This document shows, piece by piece, positions 33,410-45,626 of a DNA stretch of 64,000 bases. Positions within the stretch are counted from its first letter, which is position 1; every line of letters starts with the position of its first letter. A program made the translations under genes and the position numbers. The notes beneath the pieces were generated by a model. It ran no database searches and was not told the origin of the DNA. It was given only the letters and a program-made list of their open reading frames with translations. The DNA lies in NCBI RefSeq assembly GCF_902167145.1, contig NC_050101.1:115535789-115599788 (forward strand). The letters run 5' to 3'. The stretch is from Zea mays. Lineage: Eukaryota; Streptophyta; Magnoliopsida; Poales; Poaceae.

Positions 33410-33760
33410 TTGGGATCCCTCGGTAGGGGGGGTCCGGCAGCGTGGGGGTAGTTCTAGAGAATGGGTACTTGTCTCCTAGGGTGGTCTGGAGCTGTGTAGC
33501 CGTTTAGCTTGGTTCCGTACCCTAAGCCTGCACGCTCCACCACTATGTGATGGGTACCCTAGTATTTGGATCTATAGTCCTGTGGGTCTGGCAACCTGGG
33601 GTCTAGTTCTAGAGAATGGACACACGTCCCCTAGGGTGGTCCGGAGCTGTGTAGCCGCTTAGCCTGGTCCCGTACCCTAAGCCTACACCTCCACCACTCT
33701 ACGACGGGTGCTCTAGTATTTGGAGCTGTGATCCAGGGGGTCCGGACACACGGATTGGCT
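33410..33760 (+). repeat. tandem duplication of about 165 bp in the Gypsy 3' region
   Basis: Two copies share TAGTTCTAGAGAATGG, CCTAGGGTGGTC, GGAGCTGTGTAGCCG, CCGTACCCTAAGCCT and CTCTAGTATTTGG-type blocks in the same order, starting near 33440 and 33605. It is non-coding and follows the pol region. Confidence 0.8.
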
Positions 33761-34140
33761 TCCCGGTCTAAACCCTACAGGTCCTGTTGCGTGAATCAAA
33801 GGATAAAAGATACCAGTTAGTGGGTCCTATGGGTGCACTACTAAAACTTCCTAGCCAAGGTTGTGTGCAGGTCCAGGTCCAAGTCGAGACTACCTCCTGG
33901 GGGGCAGGTCACCAATTCTTTCTTAAGTATACTGGCATCCAGCCTCGACACGTCGAGCCTACATCCCAGGGGGCCAAGTACCAGGGAAAAGTTGGTAACG
34001 ACGCACACAGCAAAGAAAAATAGCATACAGATAAGTGCTAATACTACTCGATAAATAGTACTCAAAAGTATCTTACAAAGACCAAAAAATATTACAAGCC
34101 GCTTCCCAGCGGGACCCTTGCCTTCTCTCTGTAGATCTAG

Positions 34141-37095
34141 CTACTCATCATCAGCAGAATCCCGCTGGAAACGTTCGGCCACCAGTTCCACGACATCTTG
34201 TACGGCCTCCCGGGCGGCGTCTTCAGTGTCGGCCACCGGACCAGCGATCACCGGCTCCAAGGAGATGGTCGGGTCGTGGCTCCGGAAGCACGTCATGATG
34301 TACTCGATTACCGCCCGGCAGAGCCTGCCGCCTTCAGCCTCCAAGCGGGCGCCAAGGATCTGGTCTAGGCATCGGAGGCGGTCGGCGGCGGAGTCTAGCA
34401 CCGGGAGCGCGTCGAAGATGGACGTCGGCGACTCCGACACCGAGATGGGACTCACCCCTAGTGGCACCAGTGCCGTGCTTGCCTCGTCGGCCCATGCGGC
34501 GATGCGCTGGACCCCGGCGCGCTGCTCCGCCTGGAGATCTTCAAGTGTCTTCTTCATCGCCTCCACCGCCTGGGGGCCCAGTGCTGCCTATGCTGCCTGC
34601 GCCACCTGGAACTGGCGGACCCGCTCCTCTAGCGTCCGCTCCTTCTCCTTCGCCTCGAGCTCATGATCGGCCAGCAGCTTCTCCCGCCTTTCAAACATTT
34701 CCTCCCTGAAGGCGAGGTCCTTCTCCCGCCAGGCGAGATCCGTCGCCCGCTTATCCAGGGAAGCATCCTTCTCCTTGAGGTTCTCCTCGGCCAGGGCAAT
34801 GCTGCTGGCCTTGTCATCCAGCTCCCGCTGCAGCCTTTGCAGGCTCTCCACAGCCGCGGTCTGCTAGACCCGCTGCTCCTCCAGGATTTTGTTGAAGGCA
34901 CTCAGCTTGGTCTGGAGCTCCGTGACGACCTCCTCCCTCTGGTCCAAGTGCTCCTCCTTCTTGGCCAGCCTCTTCTCCTTCCGGGCCACCTCCAGCTCTC
35001 GGGCGTACACCTTTTGGAGGTCCTTCTTGTAGTCCTTGCGATCCCGCTCAAGCTCGGACCGCTCGGAGGCAAACTGGTGGGACGCTGCCTTGGTGCGCTC
35101 CTCCAGCTGGGTACGCCAGTCACTGAGGCGCTGGTGTTCGGCCCCAAGCGCCTCCCACTCCCACAGGATCGCCGCCTCAGTCTCTTGGAGGGCCTGATGG
35201 GCACGAGACAGCACCCGGGGGAGGGGAACTAGCGCCGCTTCTGGCTCGGTGCCGGACCGGAGCCGCCGCCCAAATATCACCTCCATCTCCTCCGGAGTGG
35301 GCAACAGGATGGAGCTGGACGCGCCCCCCGCGTCGACCTCGTTGGCGAGGGCGGGCGCAGTTGGGGCCTCCTCTGCCGCTGCCGATGGTGTACTCGACGG
35401 CATCGTCGTCGTTGAGGCTGCGGCAGCCGTCGGAGCAGTGGGGACCCCCTCCGCCGCTGCGGCACCGCTTGGTGTTGGTGCCGCTGTTGCCAGAACCCCA
35501 GCTAGAGCCTGGGGGCCCAGTGGCGCTGTCTCGGCGCCAGCAGCCGGGGGTGGGGGAGGCACGACCTTGGGGGCAGAGGGGGAGAAAGCCCTGACAAGCA
35601 AAGGATAGGTTAAGACCCGTCGACATGATAAACAGATTAATGGAAGAAAGGGGTTGCACTCACTTGGGGCCCTGGACCTTCCAGCGACCCTGGAAGCGGG
35701 GCGACTGCTGCTTTTGTTGTTGTTGCTGTTGCTGCTACTGTTGTTGCTGCTGGTGGTGATGCCCCTGGGGGAGATTGCCCCTGGGTGGTGGTGGCGGTGG
35801 CGAACCCGACGGTGGTGGTGGTTGTGGTGGCGGCGGACCCGATGGTTGTGGTGGTGGAGGACTGACGCGCCTCTGCACGCCCTGGGCCTGGGAGCCGGTC
35901 TCCTTGGCCCCACCAGCAGTCCTCTGACGCTTCTAGGAGCTGGCCTCCTCGGCCCCAATGGGGGGTCCGAAACAAACGATCCGTTGGCGCGGCGCAGCCG
36001 GCGTCACCTCTCTTCCTCCGACACCCCGGCGCCGCTTGGGGCGGAGGAACTGCTTGCAGCCCTTTGCCCTTGTCCAAGGGGCGGGGGCCGCGGCGAGGGC
36101 GCGAGAAGCTCTGGCAGGGGCGATGGGAGCCACTTTGGCAGACTGGGGGCCTCTGGCCGGCGCGTCGGAGATCCGAATCCCGCGGTGGGGGTCCCGACCG
36201 CCAGTATGGTGAACCGCCACGCCGCTCTCGTCAAGGGTCGGCAGCGTAGCCAAGATCACCGTCCTCAGCCCAGGATCGTCGCAGAGCGCAGAGATGCCCT
36301 AGGGAAGGATCAGGGACTCAGGAATGAAGGACTCACCGGTACCCCCCTTCACCAGGACTTCCAGCTCGTCCTAGGACAGGTCGGTCCCTGGCTCACGCTG
36401 CACCCGGCCGATGTCGTTTGAGCCGGTGAACCAGCAGCAGAGGCGCGCCCTCTGCTGCAGCGACGTGATCCGGCGCTTCAGGAAGTCTCCGACCACGTGC
36501 ATCGACGTCAGGCCGCCCGCCGCTAAGCTCTTGATCCTGTCCAGTACGAACTGGAACTCCGACGCCAGGGATGGCTTGGCCCTCCACTGCTTTCGGTCGA
36601 GTCTTGGCTCGTCGCTCGGTAGGGCGAGGCGGTCGTTGGCCTCGGTGCTGACGACCACCCAGACTCCACGCTAGTTTTCCCACCTCGCGTTGCCGAAGGT
36701 GGGGATGTAGGCGCCGAGATGGTCCTTGGCCTTCCCAGATTTCACCAACACGAAGAAATGGCGGAAGAGGGAGGTGCAGGGCACCACCCTTACGAACATC
36801 TCGCAGAGGTGGTCGAAGATGGCCGCCTGAAGGATGGAGTGGGGCGTGAGGTGCTGAAGCTGGAGGCCGAGCTCCTCCAACAGCAGCAAGAAGAAGGGCG
36901 AGATCGACAGCGCCAACCCGCAGGAGAGGTAGGAGACGAAGAGCACGAACTCCCCGGCAGCGAGATCGCTGAGGGGAGTGGCACCGACACGGATCCTTCT
37001 GGCGAACGCAGGCGCGCTCCGTCCGAGCAGGTTGCGCACCAGGTTGAGTGCCCCTCGGACTGGAAACGCTCGGGATGGACTAGCGTGGCCATGGC
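34141..37095 (-). pseudogene. antisense ORF of the Gypsy element (putative gypsy-type transposon protein)
   Basis: Minus-strand segments in the order 37095-36671, 36658-36371, 35958-34864, 34851-34588 and 34566-34141 read as one degraded gene. The N-terminal block (GEFVLFVSYLSCGLALSISP, then LTPHSILQAAIFDHLCEMF) resembles the plant family called putative gypsy-type transposon (PF04195-like). After an Ala/Pro/Gly-rich low-complexity middle comes a long charged heptad-rich coiled coil (for example LEVARKEKRLAKKEEHLDQ) and a C-terminal domain rich in RLRCLDQILG-type residues. Two stops split the coiled-coil part. Antisense genes in this position are known from Tat-lineage elements such as Grande; their function is not established. 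Confidence 0.65.
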
Positions 37096-37297
37096 GACTA
37101 CGACGACGGAAAGCAGAGGAGCGCGAATGCAAAGGGGCGCGGAGAGCTCGAAGGCGAAAGGGCACAACAGTTGGGAGAGAATGCGAAAGCGTAACTGCTG
37201 CACGCGGGGTGAATCCCTTTTCAGGAAAGACTCTCTCGCTCGCACCCCGAGATGCCGCAGAAAATCGCGCCCGACGCGCACCAAAGCAACCCGGCCT

Positions 37298-37455
37298 ATG
37301 ACACGGGGGCCTGGGCCCACAAGTCATACAACTGGTGTACTGGTCTCTGAGCGCGGGGAAGGCGAACCGCCACCCATGGTAGTGCGCCTCCTCATCTTCG
37401 TCGAAAACAACGGCCCAATCTATGACACGGGGGCCCAGGCCCACAAGTCATACTC
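37298..37455. repeat. direct repeat near the Gypsy 3' end
   Basis: A CTATGACACGGGGGCC...GGCCCACAAGTCATAC block occurs twice, at 37298-37330 and 37420-37451, separated by about 90 bases that are themselves similar to sequence downstream. Confidence 0.75.
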
Positions 37456-37785
37456 CTTGGGTGTCGGTTCCTGGGTGAAGAAAGAGTGAACCGCCGCTCG
37501 CGCCAGTACTGCGCCTCCTCGGGGCCACCACAGAAGACAGAGAAGGTGATTTTTCAAAACCAATGCAGCGGTATTGAGGCGCCTCGCGCGTGGCCCGGCG
37601 AAACCATCAGGCGTGGGGGCCACGGGTCAGTCAGTCGCGGGGACAGACGTGGCAGTTGGCGTGACCGAAGGCGGACTGGCGGCGATTACGTCAGCAAGCG
37701 CACGGAAGCAGCGCGCCAATCACCAATCAAGCATTGGCCCCACCTGCAGGCCCATATCCTCCCCTGAGGTGGGCCCGGGGGCCAC

Positions 37786-38968
37786 TGTCGGTACCCTGAA
37801 ACAGGGGTACCCCTTACTACAGTATGAAGACGCGGTACCGCGCGGCTATCTCTAGTCGCGTGGTAAACAGCACCCGACCCCACCACGTGGACGGCTCCGG
37901 GGCCGCCACGTGGCTAGAGAAGATGATATACTCCAAGGTATCAACAGTGAGTCCGGACCCCCATTGGAAAGTGTCGGCCCCCTGTATATGCAGACCGGAC
38001 CTCCGGGAGAGGTCCGGGACCTCCACGGGTGCAAACCGGACCCCCTAGGATGGGTTCCGGACCCCTCTGTGTGGGGTCCGGGCCACTCACAGCAGTATTC
38101 CGGGATTCCGGGACAAAGAGTACCCAGACCTTAATCAAGGCCAGGCGAGGTCCGGAGCCGACACGTGTCCGGACCATATCGTGTACGCTTCTGCTCCCCG
38201 CTCAGGCGGAGCCCCGATGCTGCCACGTGGCATGCAGCCCGTGACGTAAGCCAACGTGTGTAGCCTGACGTAAGGCCTCTGGGCTGCACGACCTCTACAT
38301 TTATTGCGGATAAGGTGCACCGCCTGTCCATTCCACTGGCAGGTGATGTGCCGCCTCGGCATTTAATGAGCCATGTCCATTCCACTGGCAAGCGATGTGC
38401 CGCCTCGGCATTTAATGAGCCATGTCCACTCCCCTGACGGACGGCGACCAGGCCATCCCGTAGGTGGCATGCCTATCCATTACATTGGCAGGCCATACGC
38501 CCATGCTACCGCATGTACTACGCTCATCATGACTCACGCGTTACCGAGGAAGCAGCTGCGACATATCAATACTGTATGCACTACGAACATTATGGCGCTC
38601 GGAGATCGCCTAGGCGTTACAGGCATTAGTTACTTCCTTCCATTTTGCCCTTGGGCCCGCATGTTGGGGCTCAGTATCCTTGTATGTGCCCCCCTTGAGC
38701 TATAAAAGGTAGGCCACACGGCGTTACATGGCAGACTTTCAGGCTCACTCAGACACTCAGACTCACAAGTTCATACAAGCTCTCAATACTACGCACAGTG
38801 GAGTAGGGTATTACGCTCCGGTGGCCTGAACCACTCTAAACCCTTGTGTGTTCTTGTGTTCATCTCGAATCCATCTAGCAGACAGGCAAAACGCTTAGGC
38901 CCCCTCCTCATCTTAGGATTTAGGGCGGGTGCGTTCCGTCACCCGACCGGAGAATTTCCTCTCCGACA
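37786..38968 (+). repeat. 3' LTR of the Gypsy element
   Basis: Collinear with 26283-27465, with a TATA box near 38700 (CTATAAAAGG) and the same internal 50-bp tandem units. It is preceded by the purine-rich GAGGTGGGCCCGGGGGCCAC, a likely polypurine tract. Confidence 0.9.
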
Positions 38969-38973
38969 ATGCA

Positions 38974-41390
38974 TTTCACCTATTTTGACATGTTAATAAC
39001 TTTGGGATTTCTAAACTATTAAAAATTCATTCGAGGTTATGCATTAATGAAGATAATTTAGGTACATGTTTTCTGAGGCCAATTACAAACAAATAATGTT
39101 GGGGTGCATAATAGTGACTTTATCAGTAGTCAGGTCTATTCGCATTGTATCAACATCTAATAGTTCCACAAATGATTTGGCAGGAACAGAGTGTGTATTG
39201 CCATCGTATGGTCCTTTCAAGTTTCAGCTATTGATCTTTTTGTGTTAGGTACCTTAGTTCAGACCTCAGCACGACCCACCCCTCCTGACGGGATAGAATT
39301 GGTGGGACAAGAGGTCCAAATTTCCCTTTCCCCCTCCTTCCCTATGAACCTAGCAACGGGTGAGCTTTCCATCCCTCTGTCTAGCCCCTCATATCACCAA
39401 GAAGGCACCTGTAGCTACAGGAACAACTAAAGCACTGTCTCTATTGACGCTGCCACAAAATTCTAATTTTTTGCCAGGTTAGAATCTCCAAAGTCCGCAA
39501 AGGCACTAGCTCAAGGGTGGCTGGGCAAGATGGTGATGCTCCTAGGCATGTTGGGACACATGTCGGTGGAGGGCAGTCGACGTGGCAACCTCCAGACTAG
39601 GCGATTGAGCCACACCCAGGGGTCTACTATCCTGATGTGGTGAAAGATGGGGAGGTCTTTGATAGGATCAATCTAGAAAACATGACGCATCTATTCGGGA
39701 GGCGGGTTCTTGCTTCTGACTTCGTGTTGGACCATTAGTCTATGTCGCGTCAGCACGCTGCTGTTATTCCGCTCGGGAATGGAAGGTTAGAATCCTCATG
39801 TTCGATCACTTGCAATTCTATTCTATGTTCTTATGTATCCCATGGTTAGTAAGGCACATTTATTTAGACTTTATTTATTCTATGAATGTCAAAATTTCTA
39901 GCATCTCACGATTAACTTTTTTTGTGAGTACCAACAGGCTAATAGATGTGCCTGCCTTTTATAGTTTGACGTCTTCAAAATACTGAGTTATCTCTTACAT
40001 GTGCACTCTATAATAATAATAGATCAATTTTCCTTTTTCCTTCATGTATAAACGGATTGAACCTATATATGCTTTGTTGTAGGACCTCAACAACCATCCA
40101 TAAGAGAAACTCCAAGAAAGAAGATACAACTATCTATAGAAAAAATAAACATTTTTTCTTCTCGGACTGCTCAATCTGGTATGCAAGCCACTCATCTCTA
40201 TAATTAGTTCTCAAACTACTTAATCCAGTAAACACACCACTCCTATCTCTGAAAGTACATCTACTTGATTACTAAACAGTACTTTCAGGATTCTAGAATG
40301 TGGATAGTCATATTTTTTCATGATTCTATGCTATGGACTTTAAAGTTAGTGAACCTGTTTAGAGACCCATCTAGAATGCCTTGCACTTAGTTGGAGGATT
40401 TGAGAAAATAAGGCTCTCATTGCGCAATGAAACACAGGTCTGGTACGACATACAATTGGTCCAAGTGTGATGACTAATGCTAGAATGTTTTTTGTGTTCC
40501 TACTTTGTACACTTGGAGGTAATGGTTCTTCCATTAATATGTGAAATTTCATAACTCGGATCTCTCCACTTTTATATATTTGTTTTCTATACAGGACAAT
40601 TGTTGTCTAGAAGGACAACAAAGTAATGCATGGCTTTACTATGATCTTGTACTCTTTGCTTGCAAGACAATTGAATCCTAGCATCTTCGATGTCACACCC
40701 ATCTCGATTCGCTCTAATCTATGCGCTTATTCTGCTTCTTTATGGCTATGAGTGCATGATGTGCCTGACGCTACACAACAATGAGGGGAACTACCTGGGA
40801 AGCGGCGCCAGACCAACCTCGCCAAGCGCGCTACCTGCGAGGCCAAGGACACGCCCGCACAACCGTTGCCCAACAAGCTCAAGATCGCCCCCAAGTCTGG
40901 TGCATGAAAAAACATAATCTCTCCACTCTCCCTTTATCTGCAAAACTGATGTTCTAAACTAGAATCATCAATTACTATCTGTGTCTCCCGATTTACTTTC
41001 TACAGTTGTTTGGACTTTGTGTGGTCCAATCAGATAGAAGTATGCTATTATGCTTGTTCAGAGTGTTAGAGTGTTTGGAATGAAGAAACGAGTTGAATAT
41101 CTCTAAAATAGGTACGTGTACATTTAGTTTGATTGATAAGTTTGTTTATAAATACGTTCAGTTAGCTTTCCCTATAGAGAAAAGCACCAATCACACTCAT
41201 TATTTTGTTAATAAACAATACAAGAAAAAAGATATTTCACTATAGTGACATAGATTACGCTCAAGCGTTGTCGAGAGTAGGCCCATTTTGTTCATGTTTA
41301 CCTTGCTAAGGAGTTGTCACAACCTTGAAAACCTAAAAGTAAAGGTAACATATGTTGCCTTTGGGATATTTCTATTTAAACTGTTTAAAG
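38974..41390. other. decayed sequence without an assignable gene
   Basis: Resumes after the ATGCA duplication, so it is what originally followed the ORM exon 1 flank. Positions 39260-39790 look weakly coding-like (GC-richer, fragments split by stops) but match no family I recognise. The ORM downstream exons were looked for here and not found. Confidence 0.4.
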
Positions 41391-41690
41391 GTCATATTGT
41401 TGTTTACAACTTTTTAAATTTGTGAAGTTGGAGTGATGTTGATGAGACATTTGAGGTAGATTGGGGGTTCTTAAATGCTTCATGGACTGATGGCATGTGT
41501 GCGAATCTTCAAATTGTGCAGACGATTGGTATTGCTTGGCTTCCAAATGAATTTTCATTTATGAAGCTTATCCTCTCTAAAGCAAGGCTTCTTCGCACGT
41601 TGTATGTTGATAGAAACCCAGATGATTTTGATAATCAGGCTTCTGCAATGCATAATTTTCTTCCTTTTCCCTTTATTGGTAATTGAACCT
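41391..41690 (+). pseudogene. possible F-box/FBD protein fragment
   Basis: A frame around 41450-41690 reads WGFLNASWTDGMCANLQIVQ, then GIAWLPNEFSFMKLILSKARLLRTLYVDR. The L-V-I...NE-FMK-ILS-A-LL--L-V pattern resembles the FBD domain that ends many plant F-box/LRR proteins (substrate adaptors of SCF ubiquitin ligases). No F-box or LRR is visible nearby and there is no clear start, so at most a relic. Confidence 0.4.
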
Positions 41691-42039
41691 TACAATTACA
41701 TAGAATGGATGATAAATGGAGTGTGCATTGTTGTTGAACTGAAATTAGTAGCTTTTCCATTTTTTATGATGGCATATGCAGAAGTGTACTAAAGTCCAAT
41801 GATTTTTGGTTGCATATATATTCATATATGTTCTTATTCATGCTTTAGATGGCTCATCCCATGGTAGTGTGCTTCCATGCTGCTGTATTTTCATGTATGA
41901 TATCTTGTCATGATTAGTTTTGTCAAATAGTCCTCAAATGTGTACCTTGAAGATATTTGTTTGCTCATTGTTTCAGGTCATATATGACGTTTTTAAGTGA
42001 TGTATGTACAAACTCAGTTATGTTCTCTAATTCACTCAT

Positions 42040-42760
42040 CCTGTGAAACTGTGCCTTTATAACTGCATAAATCCTATCCTCATATATGTAGTCTGCCCTA
42101 TGGTGGCCTTGTGAATGCTGTGACAATGTTGTTGATTATGTTGGCCCTATGACTCCTTTGACCATGTTGTTGAATCTTATAGACGATGACCAGGTTTTTT
42201 GTAAACTCACTCATTTAGTGTAGTTTGCACTGTGATGCATAGATCTAAGGGCCTTACTTTGCATAGCCATTGAGTTTGTGATTTTATAACTAACACAAAT
42301 CCTATCCTCATATATGGAGTCTGCCCTATGATGGCCCTGTGATGCTTGGAGATGATGAACCTGTTCTGTTAACTCACTTATTTTGTGTGGTATGTCCTGT
42401 GATGCATGGAGCTGAGGGCCCTACTTTTTCTACAGACATTAAGTTTATGCAGTAACACCTGTAATGCTTATACATGCTGGCACTATTTGGTTCACTCACT
42501 AATTTTGTGCACTAATTTTGTGCAGACTTCCCTGTGATGCATACAACCGAGGCTTCTGCTTTCGTACAGGCACTGAGTTTGTGCATTAAGACTTGTTGTG
42601 CTTATAAATGTTGGCCTTCTCCAATTTAGACAAATAAGTTGTATGTTAGCATCCTTGTGATGCTTATAGATGATGCACCTATTTTGTTCAGGCTGATTTG
42701 GTAAGTATGTCATGTGATGCATTTGGGGAGTTCCTTTACCTGACACAAAGATCTATGATG
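42040..42760 (+). repeat. degenerate tandem repeat
   Basis: Blocks such as AATCCTATCCTCATATATG, GTCTGCCCTATG, CCCTGTGATGC and TTGTGTGGTATGTCC recur in order at spacings of roughly 110-230 bases (for example AATCCTATCCTCATATATG at 42068 and 42299). Divergence is high. It is non-coding and of unknown origin. Confidence 0.6.
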
Positions 42761-42839
42761 AGGGCTCTTTTCTTATGAACTTAGTGTGGTTGTGTGTTTT
42801 TATTATTCTTCCGTCAAAGAATGTATTGATTGTGTTTCT

Positions 42840-43180
42840 ATTTATTAACAGATGAAGACAAAAGCTCCCAGTTTAGACAAAGCTCTTATGCTGTGAATCA
42901 CTTGTGGGAGTTATGCGCAGAGAATGACACAGGTAGTGCTACTGCACAACGTAATTGTTATTGCTCTGAAATGATGTAACTGTTATAGGAAACTGATGCT
43001 CTCAACCCCTTGTTTGCTTAGGGATGTTGTAAAGTTTACCGATTTTTATGCTTCAGATTGTTAATAATAACTCGGTGCTGATCCAAATATGCAGTTCCTA
43101 GAGTTGGAAAAGTATGTAACACTTTTTGTAAAGAGCGTTACATAGAACAGATTCAGAAGCTATATGAAAAGGTGTGTATT
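42840..43180 (+). other. weakly exon-like segments
   Basis: Two short stretches bounded by AG and GT (about 42852-42934 and 43095-43170) translate to hydrophilic peptides, for example CKERYIEQIQKLYEKV. No family recognised; could be relic exons. Confidence 0.25.
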
Positions 43181-43537
43181 ATGCGCTTCTGGTTGCTGAT
43201 TCAATTTATGGACTCTTCACATTAGAGCGAGAGTGCGTCATAGCTTTCATGTGAACTTGGCTACCATTGCCTGCTTATTCAGATATTAGTCCTTAAGTAG
43301 ATATTATTCAGGTAAAAAAGAAGGCATTGCAGCGCTGGGATTGATAAAACAAGGAAAAAAACAAAAAGATACATCAATGTCAAATCCTACAACAGAACTT
43401 CTATAAAATACTCCTTAGGAATAGGAAGAGAAATCTAAGGTTTGTACTTCTCCTAAAAATTTAGGGCTATTGACCAGCCTTTGGTTCATGCCTTCTGAAC
43501 AAGCATTTTCTCTTGTTTGTTTGTAGATATATGAGCC

Positions 43538-44364
43538 TAAGGGTGAAAACGGTCGGTAATGATCGGAAAAAACCTCTCACCGTTTTCACCCGCATAATTT
43601 TTTGTTCGATCAGAATCGGTAAACGGGAAAGTCGGAAACGGATAACGGCCGGTAAATTCCGGTACATCAAAAACAGATAAATTCGAGCAAAATAACTCGA
43701 AATTTGATCGAGAAACGGTAACTGTAATCGGAAAAGCTCACAATAAACAAATTCTAACCACACAGTTGTTCATTCACATCCACATACAAGTCTCATTCAT
43801 AAAAGTACACAAAACAAAATCTGGTCCATATACAATTGGTCATGCACTCATACATGTCCACTCTTAAATTTTAACACACAACACATAAGTCTTAAATGCG
43901 ATTGTTCATTCACATCCACATACAAGTCTGAACCACACAAATACAAAATACATAGTCATGACCACACATAAATGATCATACATGTTCATTGAAGTTTTAA
44001 CCACATAGTATATAAGTCTTAAACACACGATACATAAACTAGAAATCATTTGGCATGTCGTCTGGATCACTTGATATATCTTCTATGATATCTAAAACCC
44101 TAAACCCTAAACCGTAATGGGTATAGTTCTTGCCTCCTCGGTTGTTTTGTGGACCGGGAAAATACGGTTAAAAACGGTTAAAATACGGGAAAATACCGGA
44201 TTTTCTCGAAAAATCCGAAAACGTACGGTAAATATGTCTCATCATTTACCGTATCGTTTTCGTAAAAACATATACCGTTTCCGTCCCGTTTTCCGTATAT
44301 CCCGAAAAATCCAAAAACGGTCGGAAAAATCCGGAAAACGGTACCGACCATTTACATCCTTTTA
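43538..44364. mobile_element. Ac/Ds-like hAT element, non-autonomous
   Basis: Flanked by the perfect 8-bp duplication TATGAGCC (43530-43537 and 44365-44372). Ends are inverted and Ac/Ds-like: TAAGGGTGAAAACGGTCGG on the left, and the inverse of the right starts TAAAAGGATGTAAATGGTCGG. Both subterminal zones are dense in AAACGG, ACGGT and CCGTTT, the motif bound by Ac transposase. The middle (43740-44110) is AT-rich and non-coding, with a short CCCTAAACCCTAAACC run at about 44099. Needs a transposase in trans. Confidence 0.9.
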
Positions 44365-44372
44365 TATGAGCC

Positions 44373-45626
44373 CATTACATGACCACTTTTCTAGGATGGC
44401 ACAACACAGGAGTGTCTTCGTTGGACACACCTTTTTAGCAGCTTTTGTTGCTCGATCTCCAAGAAACATAGGTACTATCTTTATTTTTTTAATTGACGCT
44501 CGATAGTTCAAGTGTATACTAACAAATGTTAAATAAAAAATTGGAGGGGTACTTTTCATGGAACCTCAAACAATGGAGAGCTAGATGTTATATTGTTTTT
44601 TCTATATATGAAATAACCTACTCCTACCGTGCTACTTGATTAATTCATCATCTTTGGCCAATTAATTATGAGTTGTCACATGTGTGTTGTTGATGATCAT
44701 GTTTCTAGAAACATCTACTTATCTCACTTTTTCCTTAAGTGCTTTGGACAAATGTATGTTGGATTATGTATAGAAGATCCTCTACAACAACAATTATGTA
44801 TTGTTTGTGTTGAAATTCACCCCTGCCATTCTTTTCTGATTTATAAATGTTGTGTTTACTATTGTTATCCCTGCCATTCTGATGTTCCAATGTTCTAAAA
44901 AAGGTTGACTTTTCACTTGCACTAAATGTTCTTTTTGAATTTGGATCTTTTCTAGCAAGATTATTTTATCATATTGATTTTGTAGCAACGTATGTGCACC
45001 TTACTATATCTTTTAAGGTATATAAACATCTACTTTTAGTGATGCCAACAAAAGTATAGAATAACGATTAGTTTTTTTGCATATCAATGTATTTTATCAT
45101 ATTGATTCTGTAGCATGCACGTGCATATACATGCCTCTCCCTCCCGTCGCCGCAACGCGAAGCTCTGTCGGACGCCGACCTCGATGCTGCTCTACCGCCC
45201 GCTGTGTCATCCCTCCACCGGCTCCCACGTACACCTTTTCGACCACGCGCCGCCACTCCACTACCATATCCCGGAGATTGCCCCCTCCCTGAGACTGCCC
45301 CCTCCAACTCGCGTGCCTCGCAGACAGGCGACCTCGCATCGCGGGCTCGGTGCTCGACAGTGGCCCGAGTTTCGCTTCGACGTCATCCCGGACAGCTCGA
45401 GAACGCCATCCTCCATCTCATCACAGTATAATACACATTTGTTCATAAGTTATCGTGGTATTATATGATTCTGTTGCAACGCACGATCAATGACCTAGTA
45501 TATATATATATATGTGTGTGTCATCCTACAATAGTGTTTAGGTCCCCGCTGATGATAACGATTTAGGAATTGGCACCAACTTCGAATACTTTCCACATGA
45601 AACAGCGGTAATCCGTTACGAATTAA
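44373..45626. other. no gene recognised; possible Helitron 3' end at 45472-45499
   Basis: AT-rich, with a GC-rich stretch at 45130-45410 whose ORFs on both strands are low-complexity. TTGCAACGCACG...ACCTAGT at 45474-45499 looks like the 3' terminus (short stem plus CTAGT) of grass Helitrons, but no matching TC 5' end was located. Confidence 0.35.

Larger units (their letters stand above)
26283..38968 (+). mobile_element. Ty3/Gypsy LTR retrotransposon, 12.7 kb, defective
   Basis: The LTRs 26283-27465 and 37786-38968 are each 1183 bp, begin TGTCGGTACCC and end ACA, and are flanked by a perfect ATGCA duplication (26278-26282 and 38969-38973). The interior shows gag, protease, reverse transcriptase, RNase H and integrase on the + strand, then 4.6 kb containing tandem repeats and an antisense ORF. 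Integrase after RNase H marks Gypsy. A long 3' region with an antisense gene suggests the Tat-type lineage (Grande/RIRE2-like), inferred. LTRs differ at dozens of sites, so it is older than the Copia and TRIM insertions. Confidence 0.93.

Noticed and set aside
34663..36421. Plus-strand ORFs over the Gypsy 3' region (189 and 255 codons)
   Set aside because: Leu- or Trp/Arg-rich mirror translations of the antisense coiled-coil gene; no domain.
40690..40917. 75-codon ORF with a hydrophobic start
   Set aside because: No family resemblance, no splice context, Pro/Arg/Ser-rich tail; likely chance.
44096..44115. CCCTAAACCCTAAACC, telomere-like repeat
   Set aside because: Only two units, inside the Ds-like element; too short to indicate a telomere or interstitial array.
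38974..45000. Remaining ORM/ORMDL exons downstream of the Gypsy element
   Set aside because: Looked for the conserved HWKKGTPF-type and WWEQ-type segments; not found in any frame by eye.
45068..45468. GC-rich ORFs on both strands near 45.1-45.4 kb
   Set aside because: Low-complexity Pro/Arg/Ser translations, mutually overlapping, no domain.
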